Shown: in pieces, positions 50,441 through 62,800 of the stretch
Layout of the letters: every line of letters starts with the position of its first letter
How positions within the stretch are numbered: position 1 is the first letter of the stretch
Assembly: GCA_023333565.1 (NCBI GenBank)
Contig: JAJKFH010003165.1
Coordinates: forward strand, 1-64,000
DNA length: 64,000 nt
Direction: 5' to 3'
Origin: Puffinus mauretanicus
Lineage: Eukaryota > Chordata > Aves > Procellariiformes > Procellariidae
Made by a program: the position numbers and the translations under genes
The notes under the pieces: model-generated
Told to the model about the DNA's origin: nothing
Databases searched by the model: none
Seen by the model: only the letters and a program-made list of their open reading frames with translations

Positions 50441-51550
50441 TCCATACCATTTACATCATGCACAGGTACCACACTATCCAATGCAACCTCATTAACCACC
50501 CCCCCCATCGCTTCCCATCCTTTGATATAAACACAGATATGATTCCCTTAGTCTATGGACCACCCCTGTAAAATCTCTTTAAAATGTCCACAAATGTCCA
50601 TTGGGTTCATTCAGTCCATGACTTTGGGCTTCATCTGTCACAACAGTCCTTCAGGGCAGGAGAGACGGTGTGTGGTGTTGAATTGTTGCATGCTGAAGCC
50701 GGTTCTGGTTCCATCACCACTGCACTTGTCCAGTTCTATCACCGCTGCACTTTGCTCGGTTTTCATCAAAGTTCATTCTTCATTAATCTGAGTGATTCTT
50801 ACTGCAATACCATTGATATGACATATAGCAACCATAGAAGTGATGACATACAGTATGATATAGCAATTAACATCACACAATTCAATTCCTTGGCTGTTCT
50901 TACCCAAAATTAAATCCCCTTGAGGTACACATCGGACTTCCCCATCCTTTCGCTTTACCCACGAAGTGCACCCAGGTCCTTGAGCAAAAGCAATCCCACG
51001 AATGGGTTTTCCCTTGCCTCGAGGCAGGAGTAACCCAGACTGTCTTCCCCAGCATATTTTTTATGGGCACTACAGGGACTTTATCCCCATCTATGTAGGG
51101 GTTTGGATTGGGCAGGGCCAGCTCGAGTGACAGATCCCCTACTGTTGACGAACCAGGTGGCCTTTGCTAAATGTGTGTCTCAATGCTTGAGCGTCCCACC
51201 ACCCATTGATCTCAGTGTAGTCTTTAGCAGCCCATTGTATCGTTCAATTTTCCCGGGGGCTGGTTCATAGAGGATGTGATACACCCACTCGATGCTGTGC
51301 TCTTTGGCCCAGGCGTCTATGAGGTTGTTTCGGAGCCTCACCCTGTTCCAGTGCGGTGTGGATCAGTCCATGGAAAATGGTAGGGCTGTGTTTCCACCCC
51401 TGGGGCAGTCGGTTCCAGGTGTACTGGACGCCCCTCCAAGTGAAAGCAAACTGTGGCCATCTGCTACAAAGGGATGAGAAGAAGGCATTAGCGATACATG
51501 TGGCGTATCACTTGGCTGCCTTTGACTCCAGTTCGTATTGAAGCAGCCTT
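50441..51550 (-). pseudogene. pol: Retroviral pol remnant: RT N-part joined to integrase C-part, broken
   Basis: This is the internal region of the endogenous retrovirus, read on the minus strand. From about 51,545 to 51,335 it encodes the N-terminal half of reverse transcriptase, including a Pro-Gln-Gly-Trp-Lys block near 51,395. The motif A aspartate is not seen and a TGA interrupts the frame near 51,510. At about 51,328-51,334 the sequence switches, in another frame, to the integrase catalytic core, with the DDE-type glutamate in Gly-Lys-Ile-Glu-Arg (Glu codon 51,243-51,245). The RT YxDD box, RNase H, the zinc finger and the first two integrase aspartates are all absent. Another TGA (near 51,197) and a frameshift follow. 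From about 50,900 to 50,441 no enzyme domain is recognised. gag, most of pol and the 5' LTR are missing, so the copy cannot be functional. Confidence 0.85.
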
Positions 51551-53315
51551 GGGGTGAGGAAAGGAAGGCTAAGAAAGCTGCTAGTTTTGTATGTAGTAGC
51601 CTTGAGCCTGGGCTAAGAAAAATGGCTTGAACAGTGAAAACGGGTCACAGTGAGAGAAAACTCCTGCACTGGATACATCTCCACGTGCCATATAAATGAG
51701 ATAAATTCTTGGGTTTTTTACCTGTGAGCTCTGTGTTGCTTTCAGAAACGTCACTTTCCAAGAGTGCTACCATGTCCTCTGTTGGGAGGGGGCAGAGCAG
51801 AGGAGGACTGGATCATTTAGTATTCGTGCACACACGTAGCCGTATAAAAATGCTAGCCAGGATCATTCTTGTTTGGTAGACAAGTATGCCTGGTTGTGTT
51901 TATTTTAACTGCACCAGGTGAAATGTGATGGCAGGACCCTGCAGTGTGGTCTAGGTGGCAGCTAAGGAGGTATTTTTCAGCAGCTGGTGCTTCTGTCTGC
52001 TGCAGTTGCTGTGGGAGGCAATGAGGCAGAAGAGCTCTCAGACTCTCAGTTCTGAAGACCCAGTTTTCATCGATCAGAGGAGCCCCTGGCCTGGAATTCA
52101 CCACTGGCTCTGATGGTACTAGCAATGATGGCAGCAACAGTTCCTCCACCCATCACTGATGTGATCTCACTGGAAGGTGGTACCTTGGAGTAGAGTAGAA
52201 GAGACTCCTAAAGTGCAGTCCTTTGATTTGCATGCCTTGCTCATCATTTGGGAGACTCTGCAGTACCTCCTTCTGAAGATTCAGTTCAGCACAGCTCAGT
52301 GCAGATACTTATACTGAGCTGTGATGGGTGTACAGTCCTGACCCTGGACCTTGAAACAGGCCATCTTGAGTTTGTTTAGTATGTTTATGCATGCTCTGAA
52401 ACTCCACCACTTCCACTCATCTGGAAACCACACAGCAAACAGGAATAGCCTTGATCCTGGCCTAGCTTCTCATACAAAAGACCCATCTTCCCATGTCCTT
52501 CCATGGTCTACAGCTCTTGACATAACTGTCTTTGTGAAAGTGACTGTTTTGCAGTGGACTACAAATACCAAGCTGCTAAAGCACAGCCTGCATGGTGTGA
52601 AATGATAGAAGGAATGTGGGGGACAGAAGACAGAGTAGATCAATAATGCCAAAATGGTACGGTCTCATCTGGAATACTAAAAGAAAATGTTCCCTGGAAG
52701 TTGCTGAATTATGCCAGTGAATTATTTAGAAAGTGTATTACTAGAAATATGCCAAATCTGTGCCAGAAGAAATAATAAAAATTTATTACCATAGACTATG
52801 GCATCCAGCTTCTGGGAAATGTTCCTAAAAATACTGGACATGTGCGGGGGAAAAGGCAAGATAAACCTAATTTGATACTGAATGGTATCAAGGGATATGA
52901 AGCGGCTCTGTGAATAAACTGAAGGCTAGTAATACAAGAGCCTCAGACTAATATGTTATTTCAGCATACTTTAGATTGCTATTACGTTTATGAAAATACA
53001 GAGTGGATTAACTAAAGCTGTTTTAAAATAATCTGAAATTCACAGTTTTAGAATGAGATCTGCACATAAATGGGGAAAAAGTAAGCACAAAGCATAAATA
53101 AAACAAAGCCTAAATCTGAGCACAGTGTTCTGGATGGAGAGGCACCCAACCTCCAGGGAAGAGGAAGAAATAGGCATTCTGGCTCTCCAAGGAACCTTCC
53201 CTCCTGCAGACCCTTTTTTCCTCAACTGAATAGGAAGCCTCGTACTTGAGAGAGTCGGATCATAAGCCTAATCAATTTTTAATAACTTCTAGGATATACT
53301 GATGTTTTGGTAAGC
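51551..53315. other. Non-coding spacer between two retroviral insertions
   Basis: I recognise no gene or element. The boundary with the pol remnant at about 51,550 is abrupt and carries no LTR or duplication that I can see, consistent with a deletion that removed the 5' part of the provirus. Frames are at most 98 codons (minus strand, 51853-52149), without known domains. Confidence 0.55.
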
Positions 53316-53320
53316 TTAGG
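53316..53320 (+). repeat. Target-site duplication, left copy
   Basis: The five bases ttagg immediately before the solo LTR are repeated exactly after it at 53,817-53,821. A 5-bp duplication is usual for ERVL-type (class III) integrations. Confidence 0.9.
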
Positions 53321-53816
53321 TGTCCTGGTTCCGGCTGGGACAGAGTTAACTTTCTTCCCAGTAGCTTGGGGGTGTGCTGTGTTTTGGGTTTGGTGTGAAA
53401 GGAGCGTTCATGGCCCATTGATGCTTTGGCTGTTGCTGGGTGATGCTTGCATCGGGAGGGTGGAGCACAGCCGGGGTGGTGGACCCAGCTGGCCAATGGG
53501 GTATTCTATACCATGTGACATCATGCTCAGTATAAAAACCAGGTGTGGGGGGCGGGACCGTTCGTGACACGCGGTCAGGGGTCGGTGAGCTGTTGCATTG
53601 TGCATCGCCTGCTTTGTATATTATATTATTGTCGTTGTTCTCATTGTTATTCTTACTGTTCTACTTCAGTTTATTTCAATTATTGAACTGTTTTTATCTC
53701 AACCCGGGAGCTTTCCTACTTGTGCCCTCCCGATTCTCTCCCCCATCCCACCGGAGGGAGGGTGTGAGCAAGCGGCTGCATGGGTTTTATTTGCTGGCTG
53801 GGGTTAAACCACGACA
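53321..53816 (+). mobile_element. Solo LTR of an avian ERVL-like endogenous retrovirus, 496 bp
   Basis: It starts tgtcctggttccggctggg and ends ttaaaccacgaca, with TG...CA termini flanked by perfect 5-bp duplications. No internal sequence is attached, so the provirus was lost by LTR-LTR recombination. The promoter block contains CCAAT (53,493-53,497), a CRE-like TGACATCA (53,516-53,523), TATAAAAA (53,531-53,538) and a GC-box-like ggggcggg just downstream of the TATA. No AATAAA is seen; an ATTGAA occupies the place of the ATTAAA in the other LTR. The 69- to 91-codon frames at 53,545-53,820 are LTR sequence, not genes. It lacks part of the U3 segment present in the 49.8-50.4 kb LTR, so the two belong to different subfamilies. 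Confidence 0.93.
53516..53538 (+). promoter_or_regulatory. LTR core promoter (CRE-like site and TATA box)
   Basis: TGACATCA at 53,516-53,523 and TATAAAAA at 53,531-53,538 sit 19-41 bases after a CCAAT box. The same order and similar spacing occur in the minus-strand LTR, which supports these as real promoter elements conserved between subfamilies. Activity in this genome is unknown. Confidence 0.7.
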
Positions 53817-53821
53817 TTAGG
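53817..53821 (+). repeat. Target-site duplication, right copy
   Basis: Exact repeat of ttagg from 53,316-53,320. Because the copies are identical, the insertion has no visible decay at its ends. Confidence 0.9.
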
Positions 53822-56800
53822 GTTTAAGAAAGGTTTAAGTGCATTTTGTTGTCTTCTCCACATTTCATAGTATTGTAACATTTATGACAACTATAGGTGT
53901 AACAACTATTGGTTTTGCTATACCCCACAGAAGATAGGTTAAGCTACTGATAGGGAAAAGAAAGTGTTAAGTACCACCGTTTGTGCACTCCTAATTGGAT
54001 CTATCCTAATCGTATGTATCTCTTATTGCTCAATAAGTGCTGTTCCATCATTCTTCCAAAAGCTTTAAACAATACTTCTCTTTTCTATTAAGAAAGAATA
54101 TGCCTAACCAGAACTGAAAGTCGTCTTATCTACGTGATAGCTGTCTGACTTGGCCTACGTAACTCATAGCTTGTTTAGTCCTAAAGTAGGGCACAGCTAA
54201 AAAGAGAAGAGAATTAGGCAACAAATGGAATAAAGGTCTGAAAAAATTTCCTCTAAAAATTCCCATGCTCATGTTTGGATTTTGAATCAGACCCTAGAAA
54301 AAACACGTGGTAATGAAGATATGTTTGACAGAACTGTCTTCTAAGAGGACGAAAAAATATCAGAACATTTTATTTTGTCCTTTGTTATGCTAATTTCTGT
54401 AGGAGATCTGCATGAGCAAGTTGCTGATCACATCCTCCTAGGACTGCTGTGCAAAAGGACCCTAGGAATGGTCTAAATGACTCAAGCTGGCCAAATTACT
54501 ACAGCCAGCATTGCCAGTAATCATATATACAAAAGGCTTACTCTGGTAAAATTAAAGAAATTCTTACCTTTAGTATCCAGTTTGATGTTCTTGATTATTT
54601 CTAAATCATGAGTGTTTAGATTTAATATGTCATGTCACACATTTCAAAAAAAGAAATAATTTATTCTATAAATGCATGAGCTATTAGACAAAATGATGAT
54701 AACACCATTCATAAAAACAAGAAAAAATTTGTAGTCCTCTGTTTAAATTCATATAATAGGTATTCATTTTTCATGTTACCCATAATAAATTCAGTGTGAA
54801 GAAAATATATTCAGCATAAGCAATACTACATTCTTCTTAGCAAGAATGTATTTTAAAGAAAACCATAGCTAAATCGTTTCTTGTTTTCATTTCATTATCC
54901 AGTGGATAAGATCAAAACAGGAGGCAAGTAGCAGTTTTCTATGTTCAGTGGATCAGCTACTCAAACACCTGTATTATTTAGTTCAGACCTATGAACTCTG
55001 ATGGGAGGTTACACCTCTCTTTCACGTCTCAGTCTGTGGAAGTCCAGCTTGTTTAGAAAGTACTGAATGGGCCTTTCTTTATTATCTACTTTCTTGGTAA
55101 ACGGTACTTGATAACTGAATAAAAAGGAAAACAGATGGGCAAGATAAAGACAATTCATTAAGCACAACCTAGAAAACATATAAAAGTAACACAGGTCAAT
55201 GCAGTACGCTAAGATATTATCTATCATGTTATAAAGTTAGTGCATCTGGATAACATCCAAAAGTCTGAATTGCAAGACAGTGCCATTTCTGCTGACCTTT
55301 TGAAGCACAGCTTAGTTTTCAGAATTCAGAGGCACAAAAGTTTAATATCAATAGTGAATTATTCTGCTGCAGTGGAGGTACAGGCATACGGGATTGTGGT
55401 TATCTCTGAACACAAATGTGACACAGTCCTCTCTTTCTTCGGCCTCTCCAAACCTTAAATACTAGTACATTCTTTCTTATGTATCAATTTCCTCAAATGA
55501 CACTTTACTGATTCAAAAGACCAACATTTTAGAAAGGTAGTTATGCTAATGCATACCTCCTCAGAAACTTCCTTAGGCATTGAGTAAATAGATAAATAAG
55601 TTTGCTTTTAACAGAAGGATTTTTATCAAGGTAAACTCACCACCTGTTTAGGTTCATCAGATAGTATGATTTAACTGTCATACTCCCAGAATGAATGTTG
55701 CAACACAAATGAAAAAAATGAAGGAAATTTATTAATATCCTAACAGTCCCATCTTTTCACTTCTGTAAAGTGATTTTTAATGCTGGTGAAAAGTGGAAAG
55801 AATATTGAAGAATCATATTCTTTTTCCCAGAGAGGTTCATTTTCCAGCACTGCTTGGATCATACGCTTCAGTCTAAGAAATGCTTGTCTACTGTCTAGGA
55901 GGTTTTACCAGCAGAAGCAGTGAAGCCAGTATAGTTCTTCTGACAGGGTGTAATCAGAGCCAGCTGCCTTTCCCAGATTCATCAAGCCCTGGTAGAAAAA
56001 GGCTATAGCAAAAGATATATGGCTTTGGGTGAGGGCCTCCTTGTGTCTCCTAGGAAAGCATGTGATGCAGTATCCTGTGGGTTGTCTTTTCTCTGTATTT
56101 TAGACTTGGTATAATGTATAGCACAGCTCCACAATATCTGCCGAAGTACTTGGGCAAAATTCCAAGAAATCTGTCTGTTTCCATTCTTTTTAATGCCATT
56201 TATCTTTCTTAACATGTCTTGCTGCTAGTAACATGAATGCTGTATTGATCAGTGGAACTCTCTCATATATATTGAGAGGGTGAGAGGTACTTTTCTATTT
56301 GCAGAATGACAGCATCAGGAAAGACAATCAGCATTTTCAGAGTAAGATTTAACTATCACCTGACACAGTGCAGGTTGTGGCATCTATCTTTGGAAGACAG
56401 AAGGAAGGCTAAAAATGCCTTATGCCTAGGACAGTCATTATTACAGAAAATATCCCTCATGCTATTGTGGCATGATTGCATTTTATAACATTTGTGAGGC
56501 CCAGAGGACATTCTAGCTCCAAGGCTGATGGTAAGATGTTCAATTTGCCTGCTGACTTCAAGCAATCTGAGATATGCCAATATTTTGGCTATGTGGCCAA
56601 GGTAAGATTTGAAAGAATGGTTTGACAGAAGATGAAATTGTACAATGTGAAAAGGAATAATTGCTTTGGAAAATTTTGACATCTGTGTATGTCTCAGGAC
56701 AAAGAAAATATGTTCCTTTTTTTCTTGAACTAGAACTGTCTAGAAAATATTGCTTAAAAAGTGGAAGTACTAATATTCAAGATTCTCAGTGTATGCAGTA

Positions 56801-59800
56801 GATGTTAAAAGATCATAAGCAAGGCATGGGCTGTCACAATTGCTCTGACTAGGCTAATACAATGACTGGAAGTAAGGACTGTAATTGCAAAAGACCAAGG
56901 TCAAGAAGTAAAAGCCAAACCAAAGGCAAGGCAGGAGCATGCGCAGCACCAAGTTTAGCTGCCAGTAATCCCACCAGTTTAATACTGCAAGGCAGGTCCT
57001 GAGACAGCCTGTGGGGCAGACATGAAAAAAGTTGAAGGCAGATCTGTGCAGCAGTCACGACTGGTCAGTTGGGAGCCCAAACAGGGCCCCAGCAAAGGGG
57101 CTGCTGCGTTTATGGTCCTGGCGCAAAGTAGCGCACTGAGTAACACAGCAGTAGTGGAACTAGCATGGATATCTATCAGTCATTTAGGCTTAATGGCCAG
57201 CCTTTATTTCTTGCACAGTTTGGTCAGGTTATCAAGATGTAGGAGGTTGGCTTCTGCCAGAATGCTGTCTGTCGTTTAATAGTCCACGCAGAGCATAATT
57301 GCGACTGACAGTAAGTTTATTCATAGCAGTTCGTATTATTTTCTGCCAGAGTGAGATTATAGGTATACTTCTAGGAAGACTGAAAACCTGATGAAGGGTT
57401 TTACATTACCTGGACAGAAGTAATTTTTTTCTGTATTGTCAAGTGGCTGCTGTGCTGTAAGCCTGCTGATATTTTGATCAATAGTGCACTCTTGACACTT
57501 AAGTCTTTTGTGCTGAAAGATGCAAGATATCTTTGGGTACTAAAGATCAGTCTTTCCTACTCAGTTTAACAGTGTAACATAACATAACTACTTAGCAAAC
57601 ATCTCTGCAAAATATGTCTCACTTTTGACTGCTATCAAGCACCATGTTATAATGAAAATAAATGTCCAAGTTCAAACAAGAAAGTACATACAGCTATCAT
57701 TTTGAGAAGAAGGTGGAGAAAGGATTTTGGAGAAAATAAGCTGTCTATATTCATGAAGCAGACACTTCTGCACCACATCTACTCAAATTCCTTTTTTACT
57801 GTATCCAGAGACGTTTCCAAGCATTTAACTCTTGCTCTCAACATCATTTGCATTTACAGCTTTAACATTCTCTCCCACAGGCACCATTTTAAGGACATCT
57901 CTCAGTTCAGATCCGATCGCTGTCCATTATTACTAAAAGGAAGGTACCAGGGTTCCAATTTAACATGTCAGTGATGAATACCTAAAAAAGCATATCTCAA
58001 TAGGAATATACAGGCTTATATTTTTACTCCTTAATCTTAGTAAATCTGGTGCATTTAATTTCTCTTTAGTTGGCATAGACCCTGTCCTGCTGTACCTCAG
58101 GGCTTCTCTGCCTCCCATTCCAACAAAAAATCCACACTATTGCTGATTCAATATGTGTATATCAATGTTTTAAGGAAATAGAAGATTTTTCTTAAAGCAC
58201 ACATAACAGCATAAAAGTGAGGTGGAGCAGACATCATTCCCAGAAAGATGTGCTGGGATTTGACAGCCAGGCTTTCAACCACACTTTGCCCCGTGAAGCA
58301 GAATTAAAACATTGGACCAGTGAAGTTTCTTCTGCAGGAATAGCTATACTTGTCAGCTTGCTGGGGGAGAACTGATTAAACTGCGATATTATTCTTTGTC
58401 TGCTTAGGCACTGCATAAATGCAAATATACTAACAGAGCTCTTATTTTGCTTGAGGAACAGGTTTATATACACCGGTAAATGCACGAGAATTATTTAGAG
58501 AACTATATGCATACAGACAGATTGTGCTAAAAGAAGCCAAGTGTCATTGATAAATCTTGGTAGTAATGACCAGGCTGACGATAACACCAGGAAATATCAT
58601 TTGGATTCCATAATCTTTAACTCTGCTGAGACTTCAAGCAAGTGTGCCAACTGTGATGGGTAAATAGTTTGTTTTGTTTTGTTTTAATCATAAACAAGCT
58701 GTAAGATTACACATTTAAAATAATTCACTGCAGAAATGTAACATAACCGTGACATTTAGTCTTACTGAGCAAAGACGGGCCCAGACTAACTGTGATACAG
58801 AAAAAACCCACACAGTAATAATAAAATAATGATTTTAAAAAACTACTGATAATCTTCTCATCTATTCAGACTTTGTTTTTCAACTTGTTGATATTCCCTA
58901 AAATATCTCCCTTCTGCTACACTTGCCGTTATCAACAATAAAAAAAAAATGTAGTTGTAAAGCTATTCTAAACTGTACTTGAATGCATAGCTTTCTAATT
59001 GCCACATAGTTATTGCAGTATACATTCTTTTGCTGACTGTATCTTATCTTTGCTAGCACTTACAAATATATATTTAAATATTTCTAGACGCATGTGAAAT
59101 TCTTTCTGTAACTGAAGAGTAATTTTGTTTTACAAGACTAAAAATACATCTAATCCTGAATTCTTGTTAAATGAAAAATAATATTTCAATTAGAAAGTAG
59201 TACAAGAGTAACATGACCTCTGCTTTATTTGTCTAGATTTTGAATCACATCAAAGCTTTCCATTATAAAAAAGAAATCCAGAAGAGAAGACAATGGAATC
59301 TACTAACTTCTATTTATTTACAAGGAATGCACAGTCATTTTTCAGAACTGCAGGTAATCAAACAGTTGAAAATTGCTTTGGTTGCAGCTCTATTCCATCT
59401 GTAGTCAAATCTGGCTCAAAGGTTTTCTCTTTTAATTTTTTTTCTTTGTTTGAAAAAAGACGAATATTTTGGTGGCTGTTTATTCATTTAGGTACTAAAA
59501 GAAGCCTAAGGAAGACAGCATGGGGCTCTGCATAGACTTGTAGATGCTACTTAAGGCTGTGTTTTGACCTGTTATTATTGTTCAGCTATTTTTTTTTTAA
59601 TAGAAAGATTTTGATAGCTTAATTAATTCAACAAATTAAAGGTGACTGCTCTGTGCACCCAATTCTGTTAAGGTTTTATCTAGTCCCTGACAACAGGTAG
59701 CAGTAATACAATTTCAGAATTTTACTCTTTTATTGACAGATCACTCTGAACACAGTTTTCCTAAGATTTGTCAGATTTGTCTCTTTTTATTGCAAGTTGG

Positions 59801-62800
59801 ATAGTTTCAGAACAAATATTGTACATATCTTTTCAGATACCTGGCCTAGGGTCAAGGTTAAGAACTGCCCTTTCAACTGCTAGCTAAAAAAAGAGAAATA
59901 ATCTGTTTCTATTTCTTCTACCAGAATTTTGTTGTTTTCAGATATGTTTTGATTAATTAATTCCATTCCAGAACTCAAGCTGTTTTAAGACACCAGATTA
60001 TCTAGGTTCACTAAGTTTCACTAAGTTCTATACTTTTTGGGTAGTTAGGTAGATGATTTCTAAACTGCATAAATGCAAAAATCCTATGTGATCAGCACAA
60101 TTCTGTTGTTCAGTATGATACTCAGCTTCCTTTAAATTATTCTGGATGCTTTCCTATATATTGTATTTCTTTCAAAGAAATAATACAACTCCAGAAATAT
60201 AATGCTATGTTCATCCATTATGACAGTTTGCATTCAAAATTCACATTGTTTTCTTCTTTGGCCCTTGGAAAAGTCATCCCAAAAATCTTAAACTGCCTAG
60301 AGAGTATCTTAGCTCTGCAGAGGTAGGATACATCAGCAGAACAGAATTATTGATAGCTTTTCATTAGTCACTAATAACCAAACAAATCCAGGACCCAGTA
60401 ACGAATTTCAGTCTTGCGTGTTTGACTGTTACACACAATCCAGACACACCTAAAAATCAGATCACTGCATCCCTGGGTTCAAACTGTAAGTAAATTTATC
60501 TTTATAAATTTGTTAAATTGCTTTACAATTAAAGGTGTTGTTTAACATTCAGCTTAAACCAATATAAACCTATGTTCTCTTGCTAATGCCAGCACAAGTA
60601 TTTCTGCAATCAAACGGACAGTTGGATTCAGGAACCCAGCTGGCTCAGAACAAATTATTTTTTGTTTCCTTAGGTATCAGCTTCATTGGTTGCCTGTGTG
60701 CACTGACCATGAACCATCATGATCTCTAATGCTGCAGCACGAGACAGGTGATGTGAATTCAGGAATGGGGCCAACAGACTGACTGTTAGCATTAGTGACA
60801 ACTCAGGTAAACTTAAACTGTACCATTAAAGGCCTGACTTCCCACCCTGTGTGAGCTGAGATTCGATAAACTATAATTACCATTCTTTTGAAATTATGTA
60901 AAGGTGGAAAGGTTAGCCCTTAAAAATTAGTTAATATATTGGTTAGCATTAGCTCTGGTAGAAATAAAATACACAAAAAGAAAGTAGGATGTCTTAAAAA
61001 ACAGGGAAAGAGAATTGTTCTGTCAAGAAACATATTATCTAGCCAAAGATTTGCTGCCTCAGCTTAACTGTGAAATCAATTCTGGAATAAAGCTATACTT
61101 TCTCCCCTAAGAAACTTTTTTGAGGCAGTATCCCTAACAACTTTTTCGTGATGACAATAAAAAGAGGTTCTTCCTGCTAGGTGATAAGAACTTCAAAACC
61201 AGTAATTCATTATCATTCCAGATTCACCACTCTCCTTCGTCCTAAATTTAAAAAAGATTCAGCAAATGCCACAACTCCCCCCTTGGAAGACTACTGCTAT
61301 ATTATTAAGTAAATGATAGTGGCAGATCGTTTATGGTTTCTAAAAACAGAAACTAATGTCACTTGATTTTCTAACTACAGAGCAGGTTTCAAATATTTAC
61401 TTTCTAGTTTAGTGTTTATGTAGCTGAAGTAACTGTTTAAATCTACTTTGAATCCTAATAAAGATCTTGATTTAAAACCAGAGTCAAATTCCAAGATTAC
61501 CTCTAATTCTATGTACTACAAAATGCTCACATTAATAAATGGTCTGCTGTGTAATTTATATCTAATAAAACATGCTAAGAAGAGAAAAAATATGTTAATG
61601 ATTTATATTGTCATTACGATTTAGAAAATTACATTATCATATACTTTCATCAAGTTATGTGTCCACTTTCTTGATATCAAAAAATTTCACCAATGGCAAA
61701 GAGATGGGAGTTTTTAGTTTGTAAGACATCTATAAGTTGCACATCAAATACAAAGCAATAGCCACAGTTCATAATACACACAATTCTGGTGTAACCGGAA
61801 GTACAAAAATACTTCATGGAACTCCATAATTCAGCCTCAGTGTTTTTGTTGTACAGTTTAAATGCATGTGAATATTCTGTTAATGATTATCTGCAATTCT
61901 GTCACAAACCATCAATCCCAAAGTATTCTCATTCAAGCTTGTAAGTGTTGTAAAACTTGTTGAAGGGACTTTCTCTCACTATTGGCATATAGTTAAATTA
62001 TTTCTTATCCAGTTGACACACATCAAAATAAAGCTTCATCTGAAGGGCAGCAAGGGTTTTCTAGGTTTCCTGAAAGCACAGCAGGCATGAACTGCTAGAA
62101 CCACTGCACCAACAATAATTTTCTAGCACCTGTCTGATCTGAAGTCTTGTTTGCCAGAATACACTGAGCAGGGTCTTCAAGACCATTACCATACGAGACA
62201 TACTCTTGTAGGAGCATACTGTCATTAAAGCACTGAGCAAGCTCCTCATAAAAATGTCTTTATTTATTTTTCTTCATGGAAAAGTTCTGAGCCCATGCTT
62301 GATCATCTTAAATTTCTGTTGTTAAGTGGTCCCACATATTGTTGAGGTCCCAGTTTTTGTAGAGATCTTGTACCTAATCTATATATGCATGCTTATACGC
62401 CCCTTTTCAGTTGTTACACTATTCTAAAGGACAAGCTTTTGCATCTCCATTTTCTCTGTCCCTTAAGTAAGCTTCGCAATTTCTGCTATTGCCTTCTAGC
62501 AATATAATGAACAAAGTTACGAAACACAAAATCCTCAAAATTGATTTTCCTTCTGAAAAGCAGATCTTGGTCCTAACAATTACAAAGGCAAAGATTCATA
62601 CCTGCAGCATGTGACTTTGATGAAGTGACATTTGTTGACTTGAACGGTTTCCTTCTATGATGATAAGCATGAGTAGGCAAATTAAATCCATCTCTTAACA
62701 AGTGCAAGAATAAAATGACACAGTGTGAATTTCTGTACGCAGATCAGACATCTGTATTGCTTGTCATCACCACACAGAATGCCAATTGAGTCTTGTATCT

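Noticed and set aside
53545..53820. Hydrophobic open frames of 69-91 codons
   Set aside because: They lie almost wholly inside the solo LTR and reflect its T-rich R/U5 region, not a gene.
56280..56700. Possible decayed coding or transposon sequence with a 108-codon minus-strand frame
   Set aside because: No motif of a known transposase, reverse transcriptase or host protein could be found in any frame.
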